Shown one piece after another: positions 45,269-53,352 of a stretch of DNA of 64,000 bases. The stretch lies in assembly GCF_008801925.2 (NCBI RefSeq), contig NZ_CP062803.1, forward strand, positions 2,418,001-2,482,000, given 5' to 3'. The position numbers and the translations under genes are program-made. This stretch comes from Cupriavidus basilensis. GTDB lineage: Bacteria > Pseudomonadota > Gammaproteobacteria > Burkholderiales > Burkholderiaceae. Each line of letters begins with the position of its first letter. Position 1 is the stretch's first letter. Below the pieces are notes generated by a model. That model saw only the letters and a program-made list of their open reading frames with translations, did no database searches and had not been told where the DNA came from.

Positions 45269-46033
45269 TTACTGGTGCGCCGCCAGCGACAATCCGAGCA
45301 GCCGCTGCTGCAGGCTTTCGTCCCCCGCCAGCGCTGCCATCGTTCCCGTATGCACCACGCGCCCGTCGTCCATCACGGCAACGGTATCCCCCACCGACTT
45401 GGCCATGTGAAAGTTCTGCTCCACCAGCAGGATCGATACGTCCGTCTGCTTGAGCTCGCGGAACACCGTGATCATGTTCTGGATGATGGCCGGCGCCAGG
45501 CCTTTGGTCGGCTCGTCCACGATCAGCAGCTTGCGCGGCTCGATGATGGCGCGCGCCACCGACAGCATCTGCTTCTGCCCGCCGGACAGCACGCCGGCGC
45601 GCTGGTGCCAGAAGATCTTCAGCGCGGGGAACATGCGGAACACCCAGTCAAGCCGCTGCCCGTCGATCGCGCCGCTGCGCGCGGCCAGCCGCATGTTCTC
45701 GGCCACCGTCAGCTCGGCGAACACGCTCATGTTCTCCGGCACATAGGCGATGCCGGCCTGCGCGATGGCGGGCGTGCCGCGGCGCGTGATGTCGGCCCCG
45801 TCGAACACGATCCGCCCTTCGCTCGCCTGCCACAGGTTCATGATGGTGCGCAGCGTGGTGGTCTTGCCCGCGCCGTTGCGCCCCAGCAGCATGGTCACGC
45901 CGCCGCGCGGCACGGCAAAGCTCACGCCGTGCAGGATGTGATACGGCCCGATATGCGTCTGCACGCCATCCAGGCTCAGGATGGGTGCGGCGGATGCCGC
46001 AGACAATGCGGGTGCTGCCGGTGCTTCAGCCAT
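45269..46033 (-). CDS. livF: Branched-chain-type ABC transporter ATPase (LivF)
   Basis: 254 residues. Walker A LLGRNGAGKTTTLRTIM, signature VLSGGQKQMLSVAR, Walker B KLLIVDEPTKGLAP, His switch SILLVEQNFHMAK. LivF type by MLLGRNGAGKTT and FPALK. The start overlaps the end of livG by 8 bases. Confidence 0.96.
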   Translation of the reverse strand: MAEAPAAPALSAASAAPILSLDGVQTHIGPYHILHGVSFAVPRGGVTMLLGRNGAGKTTTLRTIMNLWQASEGRIVFDGADITRRGTPAIAQAGIAYVPENMSVFAELTVAENMRLAARSGAIDGQRLDWVFRMFPALKIFWHQRAGVLSGGQKQMLSVARAIIEPRKLLIVDEPTKGLAPAIIQNMITVFRELKQTDVSILLVEQNFHMAKSVGDTVAVMDDGRVVHTGTMAALAGDESLQQRLLGLSLAAHQ

Positions 46034-46871
46034 GACTGCCCTCCTGCTGCGGGCTCTCGTCGCCGGCAGCGATGCCCAGGTACGCCTGCTGCACGATCGG
46101 CGAGGCGATCACCTCGGCCGGATCGCCATCGGCCGTCAGGTTGCCGTTATGCAGCACGATGATGCGGTCGGCCAGCGAGCGCACCACATCCATCTTGTGC
46201 TCCACCAGCAGCACCGTCTTGCTCTTGTCGCGCTTGATCTCCTGGATCAGGCCAAGGATCACCGGCACCTCGTCCACGCTCATGCCGGCGGTCGGCTCGT
46301 CGAACATGAAGATGCGCGGCTGCAGCGCCAGCAGGATGCCCACCTCCAGCTTGCGCTGGTCGCCGTGCGGCAAGGAGGCCACCGGCAGGTGGCGCTTGTC
46401 GGCCAGGGCCACCCGTTCGAGACAGTCCTCGGCCTGCTCGCGGACCGCGCGGTTTGCGCTCCACACGCTCCACAGATCCAGCCCGATGCGCCGGCGCGAC
46501 TGCACCGCCAGGCGCACGTTCTCGAACACCGACAGATTGGGAAACAGGCTGGTCAGCTGGAAGGCGCGGCCAATGCCGCGCAGCGCCTTGTGCGGCACCG
46601 GCAGGCGCGTCACGTCCTCGCCGTCGAGCAGGATCTGCCCGGCGCTGGGCGGCAACTGGCCCGAGATCAGGTTGAAGTACGTGGTCTTGCCGGCCCCGTT
46701 GGGGCCGACGATGCAGGTCAGCTCGCCGGGATGAAACGCGCAGGACACCGCGTTGACCGCCACGTGGCCGCCAAAGCGGATGGTGAGGTCTCGCGTCTCA
46801 AGCGCGGGCGGCCCCGCCACCGCCCGCGAGAGCGCCGCCGTTGTATCGATGGAAGAGGCGCCCACGGTCAT
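46026..46871 (-). CDS. livG: Branched-chain-type ABC transporter ATPase (LivG)
   Basis: 281 residues. Walker A GPNGAGKTTYFNLISG (a tyrosine where leucine is usual), LivG-type IGRAFQLTSLFPNLSVFENV, signature SLPHGDQRKLEVG, Walker B RIFMFDEPTAGMS. Nucleotide-binding partner of LivF. ATG 46871 overlaps the stop of the binding-protein gene as TGATG. The longer open frame to 47198 lies antisense-like over that gene and is rejected. Confidence 0.95.
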   Translation of the reverse strand: MTVGASSIDTTAALSRAVAGPPALETRDLTIRFGGHVAVNAVSCAFHPGELTCIVGPNGAGKTTYFNLISGQLPPSAGQILLDGEDVTRLPVPHKALRGIGRAFQLTSLFPNLSVFENVRLAVQSRRRIGLDLWSVWSANRAVREQAEDCLERVALADKRHLPVASLPHGDQRKLEVGILLALQPRIFMFDEPTAGMSVDEVPVILGLIQEIKRDKSKTVLLVEHKMDVVRSLADRIIVLHNGNLTADGDPAEVIASPIVQQAYLGIAAGDESPQQEGSHG

Positions 46872-48055
46872 CACCGCTTGTTGCGGATCGGCACGTTCAT
46901 TTCTTCCGGCTTGATCTCGCGGACCAGCTCGGGCACTCCCCAGGCGAATGCGGGATCGACCTTGATCTTGAAGTGGTACATCGACTGCAGCGCCTGGTGG
47001 TCTTCCTTGCGGAAGGTCATCTTGCCCTTGGGCGTCTCGAACGACATGCCCTCCATCGCGCCGATCAGTTTCTCGGTGTTGGTGTCGCCATTGGTCTTCT
47101 TGAGCGCCTCGACCAGGGCGATGCCAGCCGTCATGCCCCCGGCGGTGAAGAAATCGGGCGGCGACTTGAACTTGGTGTAGTGGTTGGACACCAGCCACTC
47201 GTTGGCCTTGTTCTTGGGAATGCCGAAGTAGTAATACGTCGCGCCTTCCATGCCGGGGAAGTTCTTGTAGTTGTTCATGGCGGGCAGGATATTGCCGCCG
47301 GTGGCGATCTCGATGCCGTAGCGCTTGGGATCGAGGTCGGCAATCTTGAACGGGTTGCCGGCGCCCGCCCAGATGATGAAGATGATCTTGCGGCCCGGCT
47401 TGTCCTTGAGCGAATCGAACAAGCGCTGCGCCCCGGCGGTAAAGTCCGTGGTGTTGGTCGGCAGGTATTCCTCGTGCACGATCTTGGCGTTCTTGAGCGC
47501 GCCCTTGAAGGCCTTCACGCCGTCACGGCCAAAGGCGTAGTCCTGCGCCAGGGTGGCGATCTGCACGCCGGGCTTGTCCAGCGCCACGGCGTTGGAGATG
47601 GCGTCCTGCGACGAATTGCGGCCTGTGCGGAAGATGTAGCGGTTCCACTTCTCGCCGGTGATGGAATCCGCCACGGCGGGCTCGACCAGCAGGATCTTCT
47701 TGTACTCCTCGGCCACCGGAAGCATCGCCAGCGCCGTGCCGGAGGACGTCGGCCCCACAGCGATATCCGCGCGATCATCGCTATACGCCGCGGCAAGCTG
47801 GGCCTTGGCCACGTCGGGCTTGCCCTGGGTGTCCTTCTCGATCACCACCAGCTTGTTGCCGTTGACCATCATGGTGCCGTTGGTGGCGTAATCCAGCCCC
47901 ATCATCAGCCCGGTCTGGGTCTGCTTGGCGTAGGCCTCGAGCGCCCCGGTCTTGTCGTAGACGTGGGCGATGCGGATGTCCTTGGCAAGTGCGCCGCCGG
48001 CGGCCAGCAGGCTGGCCAGTGCGATGGCGCCAACGGCTTGGTGCTTGAATTGCAT
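46871..48055 (-). CDS. Periplasmic substrate-binding protein of the Liv-type ABC importer
   Basis: 394 residues, type I periplasmic-binding protein. Signal peptide MQFKHQAVGAIALASLLAAG ending ALAK, mature start DIRIAHVYDKTGALEAYAKQ. GAGNPFKIADLDPKRYGIEI and DIAVGPTSSGTALAMLPVAE are typical of the family variants that bind acids rather than amino acids. Good Shine-Dalgarno GAGGAGA; ATG 48055. The ligase and hydratase in the same operon point to an organic acid ligand, not leucine. Confidence 0.93.
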   Translation of the reverse strand: MQFKHQAVGAIALASLLAAGGALAKDIRIAHVYDKTGALEAYAKQTQTGLMMGLDYATNGTMMVNGNKLVVIEKDTQGKPDVAKAQLAAAYSDDRADIAVGPTSSGTALAMLPVAEEYKKILLVEPAVADSITGEKWNRYIFRTGRNSSQDAISNAVALDKPGVQIATLAQDYAFGRDGVKAFKGALKNAKIVHEEYLPTNTTDFTAGAQRLFDSLKDKPGRKIIFIIWAGAGNPFKIADLDPKRYGIEIATGGNILPAMNNYKNFPGMEGATYYYFGIPKNKANEWLVSNHYTKFKSPPDFFTAGGMTAGIALVEALKKTNGDTNTEKLIGAMEGMSFETPKGKMTFRKEDHQALQSMYHFKIKVDPAFAWGVPELVREIKPEEMNVPIRNKR

Positions 48056-48124
48056 TCTTGTCTCCTCTGAGGGTGTCGCTTGTCGTTGCAAGTGCAGATC
48101 CTGCCTGCTTGTTGCTGCTTCGCT

Positions 48125-48172
48125 TTCCTGTGCTCGTTCCTGCGCTCGTTTTTGTGCTCGTTTCTATGCTCT
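48125..48172. repeat. Four 12-base tandem repeats in the ECH to binding-protein gap
   Basis: Plus-strand units TTCCTGTGCTCG, TTCCTGCGCTCG, TTTTTGTGCTCG, TTTCTATGCTCT lie in the 148-base gap between the enoyl-CoA hydratase stop and the binding-protein start. The minus strand reads GA-rich (CGAGCACAGGAA), so the transcript would carry a purine-rich, unstructured leader. Confidence 0.7.
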
Positions 48173-48203
48173 TTCCTGCCGTCCTGCCTTTCCGTTTGCT
48201 GCC

Positions 48204-48983
48204 TTAGCCTGTGCCCCCATCGCCAAGGAAGCGACGCATGCCTGCCGCCGCCTCGGCGCTCGTCACCTGCGCCACGAACGCCACGCGCTCGCGCTCCAAC
48301 CCAGCGGCCAGCACTTCGGCATCCCAGCACAGCAGCGCGCGCGTATGCGCCACGCTGCCAGGTATCTTGTCCTTCAGGCCGGCCGCCAGGGACAGCGCCA
48401 TCGCCTCGGCCTCGCGGGCCGGCGCGAGATGCGTCGCCAGGCCCAGTGCCACGGCCTGGCTGGCCGTCAGCGTGGTGTTCTCAAGCTGGATCGCCCGCGC
48501 GCGCGCGGCGCCGATCAGTTGCGGCAGCATCGCCGTCCAGCCACCGTCCGGGCTGAATCCCACCACGGTGTAGTAAGGCGCAATGCGCGTGCCCTCGCCC
48601 AGCACCATCATGTCGCAGGCCAGCACCAAACCCAGTGAGCCCCCAGTCAGCCAGCCTTCTACCGCCGCGATCACCGGGCAGCGCAGTGCCGCCAGGCGCA
48701 GGATGGCTGCGTTGAGCAGGCCGAGCAGGCGCTGCGCATACTGCGCCAGTTCCGCGCTTTGCGGCACGAAGGCGGCAAAAGCACCGACATCGCCACCCGT
48801 GGAAAACGAGCGCCCCGCATGGCTCAGCACCACGGCGCGCACATCCGGGTCCGCCTCCATGCGCTCCAGCGCGGCCAGCAGCGCTTCGAGCAGTTCCGGC
48901 ACCAGGCTGTTGTGCCGCTCCGCGCGATTGAGCCGAAGCACGGCCGTGCTGCCAACACGTTCGACCAGCACCAACGCGCTCAT
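48204..48983 (-). CDS. Enoyl-CoA hydratase/isomerase family protein
   Basis: 259 residues, crotonase fold. Oxyanion-hole segments HAGRSFSTGGDVGAFAAF and VEGWLTGGSLGLVLACDMM; LGEGTRIAPYYTVVGFSPDG and VALGLATHLAP are typical. The glutamates of classical ECH are replaced (the second reads SPDGGW), so it may be an isomerase or a diverged hydratase. Start overlaps the TetR stop as ATGA, so the two are made together. Beta-oxidation-type step for the imported acid is likely. Confidence 0.88.
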   Translation of the reverse strand: MSALVLVERVGSTAVLRLNRAERHNSLVPELLEALLAALERMEADPDVRAVVLSHAGRSFSTGGDVGAFAAFVPQSAELAQYAQRLLGLLNAAILRLAALRCPVIAAVEGWLTGGSLGLVLACDMMVLGEGTRIAPYYTVVGFSPDGGWTAMLPQLIGAARARAIQLENTTLTASQAVALGLATHLAPAREAEAMALSLAAGLKDKIPGSVAHTRALLCWDAEVLAAGLERERVAFVAQVTSAEAAAGMRRFLGDGGTG

Positions 48984-49585
48984 CGCGCCGCCAGCCCATG
49001 CGAGATCATGTCGAAGGCCGTATCGACCACCTTGTCCATCGACGCCGGCCGCTTCCACAGCGCATAGCGCATGCCTAGGAAATTGCTGATGCCGATCAGG
49101 CACCACGCCCGCACTTCGGCGTCGCCGGGCGAGATCTCGCCCTGGTCTTCGGCCTTGCCCAGGCGCCGGCTGTAGACGTCGGCAAACACCTGGAAGTAAC
49201 TGCTGTAGATGGTCTCGTCAACCGAGTAGGAATCGAGCACGATGCGGTACAGATTCTTGTGGCGCGACACAAAGGACAGGAAAGCCTTGAGCCCGAGCCG
49301 CTCGGCCTCGATCTGCGTCTGCGCCGGCCCCACGTGCTTGCGCAGGTGGGCCCGCACCAGTTCCAGCATGTGCTGCACCAGCGCGCGGAAGATGTCTTCC
49401 TTGTCCTTGAAATAGAGATAAAAGGTGCCCATGGCCACCTCTGCCTCCTGCGTGATCTCGGAGATCGAAGCCACGTAGTAGCCCTTCTCGCCGAACACTT
49501 TCTCGGCGGCGCGCAGCAGCGCTTCGCGGGTCTTCTGGCCGCGCGCGGTCTTGGGCTGGCTTACGCCGGATTCGGTAAGGGACAT
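48980..49585 (-). CDS. TetR-family transcriptional regulator
   Basis: 201 residues. Helix-turn-helix REALLRAAEKVFGEKGYYVA / SISEITQEAEVAMGTFYLYF, then a ligand domain with LKAFLSFVSRHKNLYRIVLD as in regulators of fatty-acid or aromatic-acid CoA genes. ATG 49585 chosen (frame open to 49642), GGAG upstream. First gene of the ECH-Liv-ligase operon, and preceded by a perfect palindrome at 49673, so it probably represses its own operon and releases on a CoA ester. Confidence 0.92.
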   Translation of the reverse strand: MSLTESGVSQPKTARGQKTREALLRAAEKVFGEKGYYVASISEITQEAEVAMGTFYLYFKDKEDIFRALVQHMLELVRAHLRKHVGPAQTQIEAERLGLKAFLSFVSRHKNLYRIVLDSYSVDETIYSSYFQVFADVYSRRLGKAEDQGEISPGDAEVRAWCLIGISNFLGMRYALWKRPASMDKVVDTAFDMISHGLAAR

Positions 49586-49672
49586 CGGGGCTCCGCAGTG
49601 GCTGGTCAGGCCGGAAACAGCAGTCAGGCAGCGGCATTGCACCGCGGAAACTGCGTCCTCCGGCGACCCTCA

Positions 49673-49696
49673 AAACATGATAACTGATTCATGTTT
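49673..49696. promoter_or_regulatory. Palindromic operator, probably for the TetR regulator
   Basis: Perfect inverted repeat AAACATGA-TAACTGAT-TCATGTTT, followed by another half-like TCATGATAT. It sits 88 bases upstream of the tetR ATG and 118 bases before the divergent hydrolase, in the AT-rich part of the 228-base gap. TetR-type sites look like this. Confidence 0.6.
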
Positions 49697-49813
49697 CATG
49701 ATATAAAGTTAGCGATCCGTATGTCAATACATGGCTTACCCGGAGCTTTGGCCACGCACGTGGCCAGGCCAGATGCCCAGACTGCAAGTTCGCCATTGGA
49801 TGCTTCGCACGCG

Positions 49814-50746
49814 ATGACTAACGCCGAGCCCGCCCCCGCCTTCGATAGCCACCCTGCTTCCGGTTCGCGTCCCGGCTGGCGGGAGGCAGGCGATGGCCGG
49901 GCACTGCTGTTGCTGCACGGCTGGTCGCTATCCGGCGAGGCGTTCGACGGCCAGCGCGCGCTGGCGCGTCATGGCTATCGCGTGATCGCCCCGGACCATG
50001 CCGGGCATGGCTTGTCTGCTGCACTGCCGCACGCCGGACAAGCCAGCCTGGCGCAGCTTGCCGCCGATGCTGCCGGGTTGATCGGGCACCTGGGGTTGCG
50101 GGACGTGGTGGTGATCGGGTGGTCGATGGGTGCCATGGTGGCCTGGGAATTGATGCGCGGGGATCCCGCCCTGCCCCTGGCGGCAATCGGCGCCATTGAC
50201 ATGACACCGCGGCTGGCCAGCGCGGCGGACTGGCCGCACGGCCTGCATCCGAACTACGACGCAGCGCAGGCAGCCCACATGGCCGCGCACGTGCGCCGGG
50301 ACTGGCCGCGCCTGATCGATTCGGTGCGCGCCGGCTTATGGGCCGCCGGCAGCAAGCCCGATGCGCACGAGACGGACCGGATCGCCGGCATCATGCGCCA
50401 GTGCGCGCCGGATGCGCTTGCCGCGCTGTGGGAAGACATGGCCCGCCAGGACTACCGCCCGGCGTTGCGCCAGGCTCGCCTGCCCTTGTTCCATCTGGTC
50501 GGGGAGCGCAGCCGACTCTACGCGCCAGCAGTGGGACAGGCCACGCTGGCACTGCAGCCGGCTGCCCGGCTTGTCACCATCGACGGCACCGGCCATGCCC
50601 CGCACATGGAACGGCCAGCCGCCTTCAACGCCGCGCTGGCGCAGATGCTTGGGTGGCTGGACTCACTGGACTCACTGGATTCATTGGATTCACTGGGGTC
50701 GTCAGGCTCATTGGCTTCTACGGGCGCTCAGGCCAGCAGCCGGTAG
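49814..50746 (+). CDS. Alpha/beta hydrolase with a C-terminal tandem repeat tail
   Basis: 310 residues from ATG 49814; earlier in-frame starts exist (49691, 49721). Oxyanion region LLLLHGWSLSGEAF, nucleophile elbow VVIGWSMGAMVAWELM with Ser, and catalytic His in GTGHAPHME. Resembles BioH/carboxylesterase-type enzymes. The last 28 residues (LDSLDSLDSLDSLGSSGSLA) come from a 9-base tandem repeat and extend past the fold. The final 19 bases overlap crcB on the other strand. Divergent from tetR. Substrate unknown. Confidence 0.83.
   Translation: MTNAEPAPAFDSHPASGSRPGWREAGDGRALLLLHGWSLSGEAFDGQRALARHGYRVIAPDHAGHGLSAALPHAGQASLAQLAADAAGLIGHLGLRDVVVIGWSMGAMVAWELMRGDPALPLAAIGAIDMTPRLASAADWPHGLHPNYDAAQAAHMAAHVRRDWPRLIDSVRAGLWAAGSKPDAHETDRIAGIMRQCAPDALAALWEDMARQDYRPALRQARLPLFHLVGERSRLYAPAVGQATLALQPAARLVTIDGTGHAPHMERPAAFNAALAQMLGWLDSLDSLDSLDSLGSSGSLASTGAQASSR
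50658..50711 (+). repeat. Six-unit 9-base tandem repeat inside the hydrolase gene
   Basis: Units TGGACTCAC, TGGACTCAC, TGGATTCAT, TGGATTCAC, TGGGGTCGT, CAGGCTCAT, encoding LDS or similar triplets. Nine bases keep the frame, so copy changes would lengthen or shorten the protein tail without breaking it. Confidence 0.85.
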
Positions 50747-51108
50747 GTCCACAGGCCCAGCACGGTCAGCAGCAGCGAGCCGCCAAGGTGCGCCAGCAGG
50801 TGCACCGCCGCCCAGCCATAATCGCCCGCCATCAGGTTGCCCACGACCTCGCTGGAGAACGTGGAAAACGTAGTCAGGCCGCCCAGGAAGCCGGTCACCG
50901 CCAGCAAGCGCCATTCGGGCGACAACTCCGCATGCGCGCCGAAGAATCCCACCGCCAGCCCGATCAGGTAGCCGCCGACCAGGTTGGCCGTCAGTGTCCC
51001 ATAAGGCAACGCCGGGTTGGCGGCATTCCACAGCACTGAGAACGCCCAGCGCAGCCAAGCTCCCACCGCGGCCCCGACCCCGACCGCCACAAAACCGAGC
51101 GCGCCCAT
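50728..51108 (-). CDS. crcB: Fluoride channel CrcB/Fluc
   Basis: 126 residues, four hydrophobic segments. Family motifs GAAVGAWLRW, GTLTANLVGGYLIGL (the key Asn) and GFLGGLTTFSTFSSE. Exports fluoride passively as a dimer in the inner membrane. No fluoride riboswitch was recognised upstream; instead its ATG overlaps the moaE stop (TGATG), so it is read with the molybdenum cofactor genes. Confidence 0.95.
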   Translation of the reverse strand: MGALGFVAVGVGAAVGAWLRWAFSVLWNAANPALPYGTLTANLVGGYLIGLAVGFFGAHAELSPEWRLLAVTGFLGGLTTFSTFSSEVVGNLMAGDYGWAAVHLLAHLGGSLLLTVLGLWTYRLLA

Positions 51109-51623
51109 CAGCGCTTGAGACCCAAGGGTTCCACCGGCTCCGCCTCGCCTTCGCCGCTGGCATTGAGCGAGCGAATGCCCCAGCGCGCCAGCGCGGACGC
51201 ATCGGTCACGCGCGCGTCGACCCAGCGCGCACCCTCCGGCGTCTGCTCCTTCTTCCAGAACGGCGCCTCGGACTTGAGGTAATCCATGATGAATTCGCAG
51301 GCGGCAAAGGCATTGCCGCGATGGGCGGAGGCTACCGCCACCAGCACGATCTGGTCCAGCGGCAGCAAGGGGCCCACGCGATGCACAATGGTGACGCCAA
51401 GCAGCGCCCAGCGCTCCCGCGCCACCGCTTCGATCCGGGCCAGCGCCTTTTCGGTCATGCCGGGATAGTGCTCCAGCTCCATCGCACTGACCGCGCTGCC
51501 GTCGTTCATGTCGCGCACCGTGCCGACAAAGCTGGCCACCGCGCCCACGCCTGGCTGGTCACTGCGCAGCGCCGCCACCTCGGCGCCCAGGTCGAAATCC
51601 TCGCGCTGTACTCTGACGCTCAT
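51108..51623 (-). CDS. moaE: Molybdopterin synthase catalytic subunit MoaE
   Basis: 171 residues. GAVASFVGTVRDMNDGSAVSA, MELEHYPGMTEKALARI, HRVGPLLPLDQIVLVAVASA, and catalytic lysine region DYLKSEAPFWKKEQTPEGAR. With MoaD it inserts the dithiolene sulfurs into precursor Z. C-terminal 20 residues (EGEAEPVEPLGLKR) exceed the usual family end. One base after moaD, overlapping crcB. Confidence 0.97.
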   Translation of the reverse strand: MSVRVQREDFDLGAEVAALRSDQPGVGAVASFVGTVRDMNDGSAVSAMELEHYPGMTEKALARIEAVARERWALLGVTIVHRVGPLLPLDQIVLVAVASAHRGNAFAACEFIMDYLKSEAPFWKKEQTPEGARWVDARVTDASALARWGIRSLNASGEGEAEPVEPLGLKR

Positions 51624-51624
51624 T

Positions 51625-51882
51625 TCAGCCTCCGGTCACGGGCGGAAAAAACGCCACTTCGCAGCCCTCGGCCAACACGCTGTCCGCACTGGCCACCTCG
51701 TGGTCCACGGCCATGCGCAAGGCACGGCCCTCGGCCAGCACCTCGGCCCAGGCGCCGCCGCGGGCTCCGAGCCAATGGCGCAGGTCCGCCACGGTGGCCA
51801 CCTCGGCCGGCACCGCGACGCGCTCCTGACCCAGGCCCAGTTGCTCGCGCACGCTGGCAAAAAAACGGAGTTCGATGTTCAT
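51625..51882 (-). CDS. moaD: Molybdopterin synthase sulfur carrier subunit MoaD
   Basis: 85 residues, ubiquitin-like, ending in the required Gly-Gly (AFFPPVTGG). Starts MNIELRFFASVREQLGLGQE. Thiocarboxylated at the terminal glycine, it donates sulfur to MoaE. Lies 14 bases after moeA. Confidence 0.96.
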   Translation of the reverse strand: MNIELRFFASVREQLGLGQERVAVPAEVATVADLRHWLGARGGAWAEVLAEGRALRMAVDHEVASADSVLAEGCEVAFFPPVTGG

Positions 51883-51896
51883 GGCGGTCTCGCTCC

Positions 51897-53138
51897 TTAT
51901 GCCAGCAGGCCGTCGAAGCTGATGAACTGCACGGTATCGCCCCGCGCGATCGGCTGGTTGGGCGGATTGTCGACCAGGCCCTCGCCCCACACCGTGGAAG
52001 TGAGCACACCCGAGCTCTGGTTGGGGAACAGGTCGAGCCCGCCGGCCTGGTTGAGGCGCACGCGCAGGAACTCGTTGCGGCGGTCGCCCTTGGGCAGGTC
52101 GAAATCGGCACGCAGCGGCAGCCGGCGCGGCATCACGTCCTGCACGCCTTGCAACCGCAGGATGAAAGGCCGCACAAACAGCAGGAAGGTAACGAAGCTC
52201 GAGACGGGATTGCCCGGCAGCCCCAGGAAAAAAGCCGGCGCCTGCCCAGCGCGCGCCACCTCGCCGAACGCCAGCGGCTTGCCCGGCTTGATAGCGATCT
52301 GCCACAGGTTGAGCCGGCCTTCGGCCTCGACTGCCGGCTTGATATGGTCTTCCTCGCCCACCGAGACGCCGCCCGAGGTGATGATCAGGTCATGCCCCTC
52401 GGCGGCCCGGCGCAGGGTGTCGCGCGTCGCGGCCAGGGTGTCAGGCACGATGCCGAAATCGCTGACCTCGCAGCCGAGGTTTTCCAGCAGCCCGCGCAGC
52501 GTGAACCGGTTGGAGTTGTAGATGGCGCCCGGCTTGAGCGGCTCGCCCGGCATGGCAAGCTCGTCGCCGGTAAAGAACACAGCCACCTTGACGCGCCGCA
52601 CCACGTCCAGCGACGCCTGCCCCACCGAGGCCGCCAGGCCCAGCGCCTGTGGCGTCAGGCGCGTGCCGGCAGGCAGGATCACGCTGCCGGCGCGGATGTC
52701 CTCGCCGGCCCGGCGGATCCACTCGCCCGGCTGCGGCGTGTGATTGACGATCACATCCTCATCCTGCGCCACGCACTGCTCCTGCATGACCACCGCGTCG
52801 GCCCCCGGCGGAATCAGCCCGCCGGTAAAGATGCGCGCCGCCGTGCCGGCCGCCAGCGCCGTGCCGACATGGCCGGCGGGGATGCGCTGGGCCACCCGCA
52901 GGCGCGTGCCGGGCGCCGTCAGGTCGGCGCTGCGCACCGCGTAGCCGTCCATCGAGGTGTTGTCGGCCGGCGGCACGTCCAGCGTGCTCGCCACCGGCGC
53001 GGCCAGCACGCGGCCATTGGCGTCGAGCGTGGCGATGCGCTCTGCCTCGGCAAGCGGGCGGGCGCCGGCCAGCAAGGCTTCGAGGGCCTGGGCCATGGTC
53101 AACATGGGGGGACGGGCGGGCGCGGCGGCTTGGGTCAT
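51897..53138 (-). CDS. moeA: Molybdopterin molybdenumtransferase MoeA
   Basis: 413 residues. DVPPADNTSMDGYAVRSAD, GTAARIFTGGLIPPGADAVV, IITSGGVSVGEEDHIKPAVE and LGLPGNPVSSFVTFLLFVRP are diagnostic. Inserts molybdate into adenylated molybdopterin. First of the moeA-moaD-moaE-crcB run. ATG 53138 is preceded by no strong ribosome site; a later ATG at MLTMAQ is possible. The open frame beyond is not coding. Confidence 0.96.
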   Translation of the reverse strand: MTQAAAPARPPMLTMAQALEALLAGARPLAEAERIATLDANGRVLAAPVASTLDVPPADNTSMDGYAVRSADLTAPGTRLRVAQRIPAGHVGTALAAGTAARIFTGGLIPPGADAVVMQEQCVAQDEDVIVNHTPQPGEWIRRAGEDIRAGSVILPAGTRLTPQALGLAASVGQASLDVVRRVKVAVFFTGDELAMPGEPLKPGAIYNSNRFTLRGLLENLGCEVSDFGIVPDTLAATRDTLRRAAEGHDLIITSGGVSVGEEDHIKPAVEAEGRLNLWQIAIKPGKPLAFGEVARAGQAPAFFLGLPGNPVSSFVTFLLFVRPFILRLQGVQDVMPRRLPLRADFDLPKGDRRNEFLRVRLNQAGGLDLFPNQSSGVLTSTVWGEGLVDNPPNQPIARGDTVQFISFDGLLA

Positions 53139-53352
53139 GAGGAAAACGGGTAAGTGAGACAGCGTGGTCAGCGTCAGCGTAAGCAGTGTCAGGCCGCAAA
53201 CCCATGACCATGCAGCGCCCATGGGAAACGGCCCGCGTACCGCCCCCGATACATCCGGAGCAATGCGAGGGCCGTGCGATTTCTGCTCGGCAAGTCTGAT
53301 TGTAGCGAGTTGGCGCGCTGCCGGCAGGAACACCGCCGGCAGCGGCCGGGGC

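Noticed and set aside
46872..47198. Longer livG start reading into the binding-protein gene
   Set aside because: Covered by the binding-protein CDS, and the LivG N-terminus with a TGATG coupling fits ATG 46871.
50994..53153. 719-residue frame antisense to moaE, moaD and moeA
   Set aside because: Shadow of three well-recognised molybdopterin genes.
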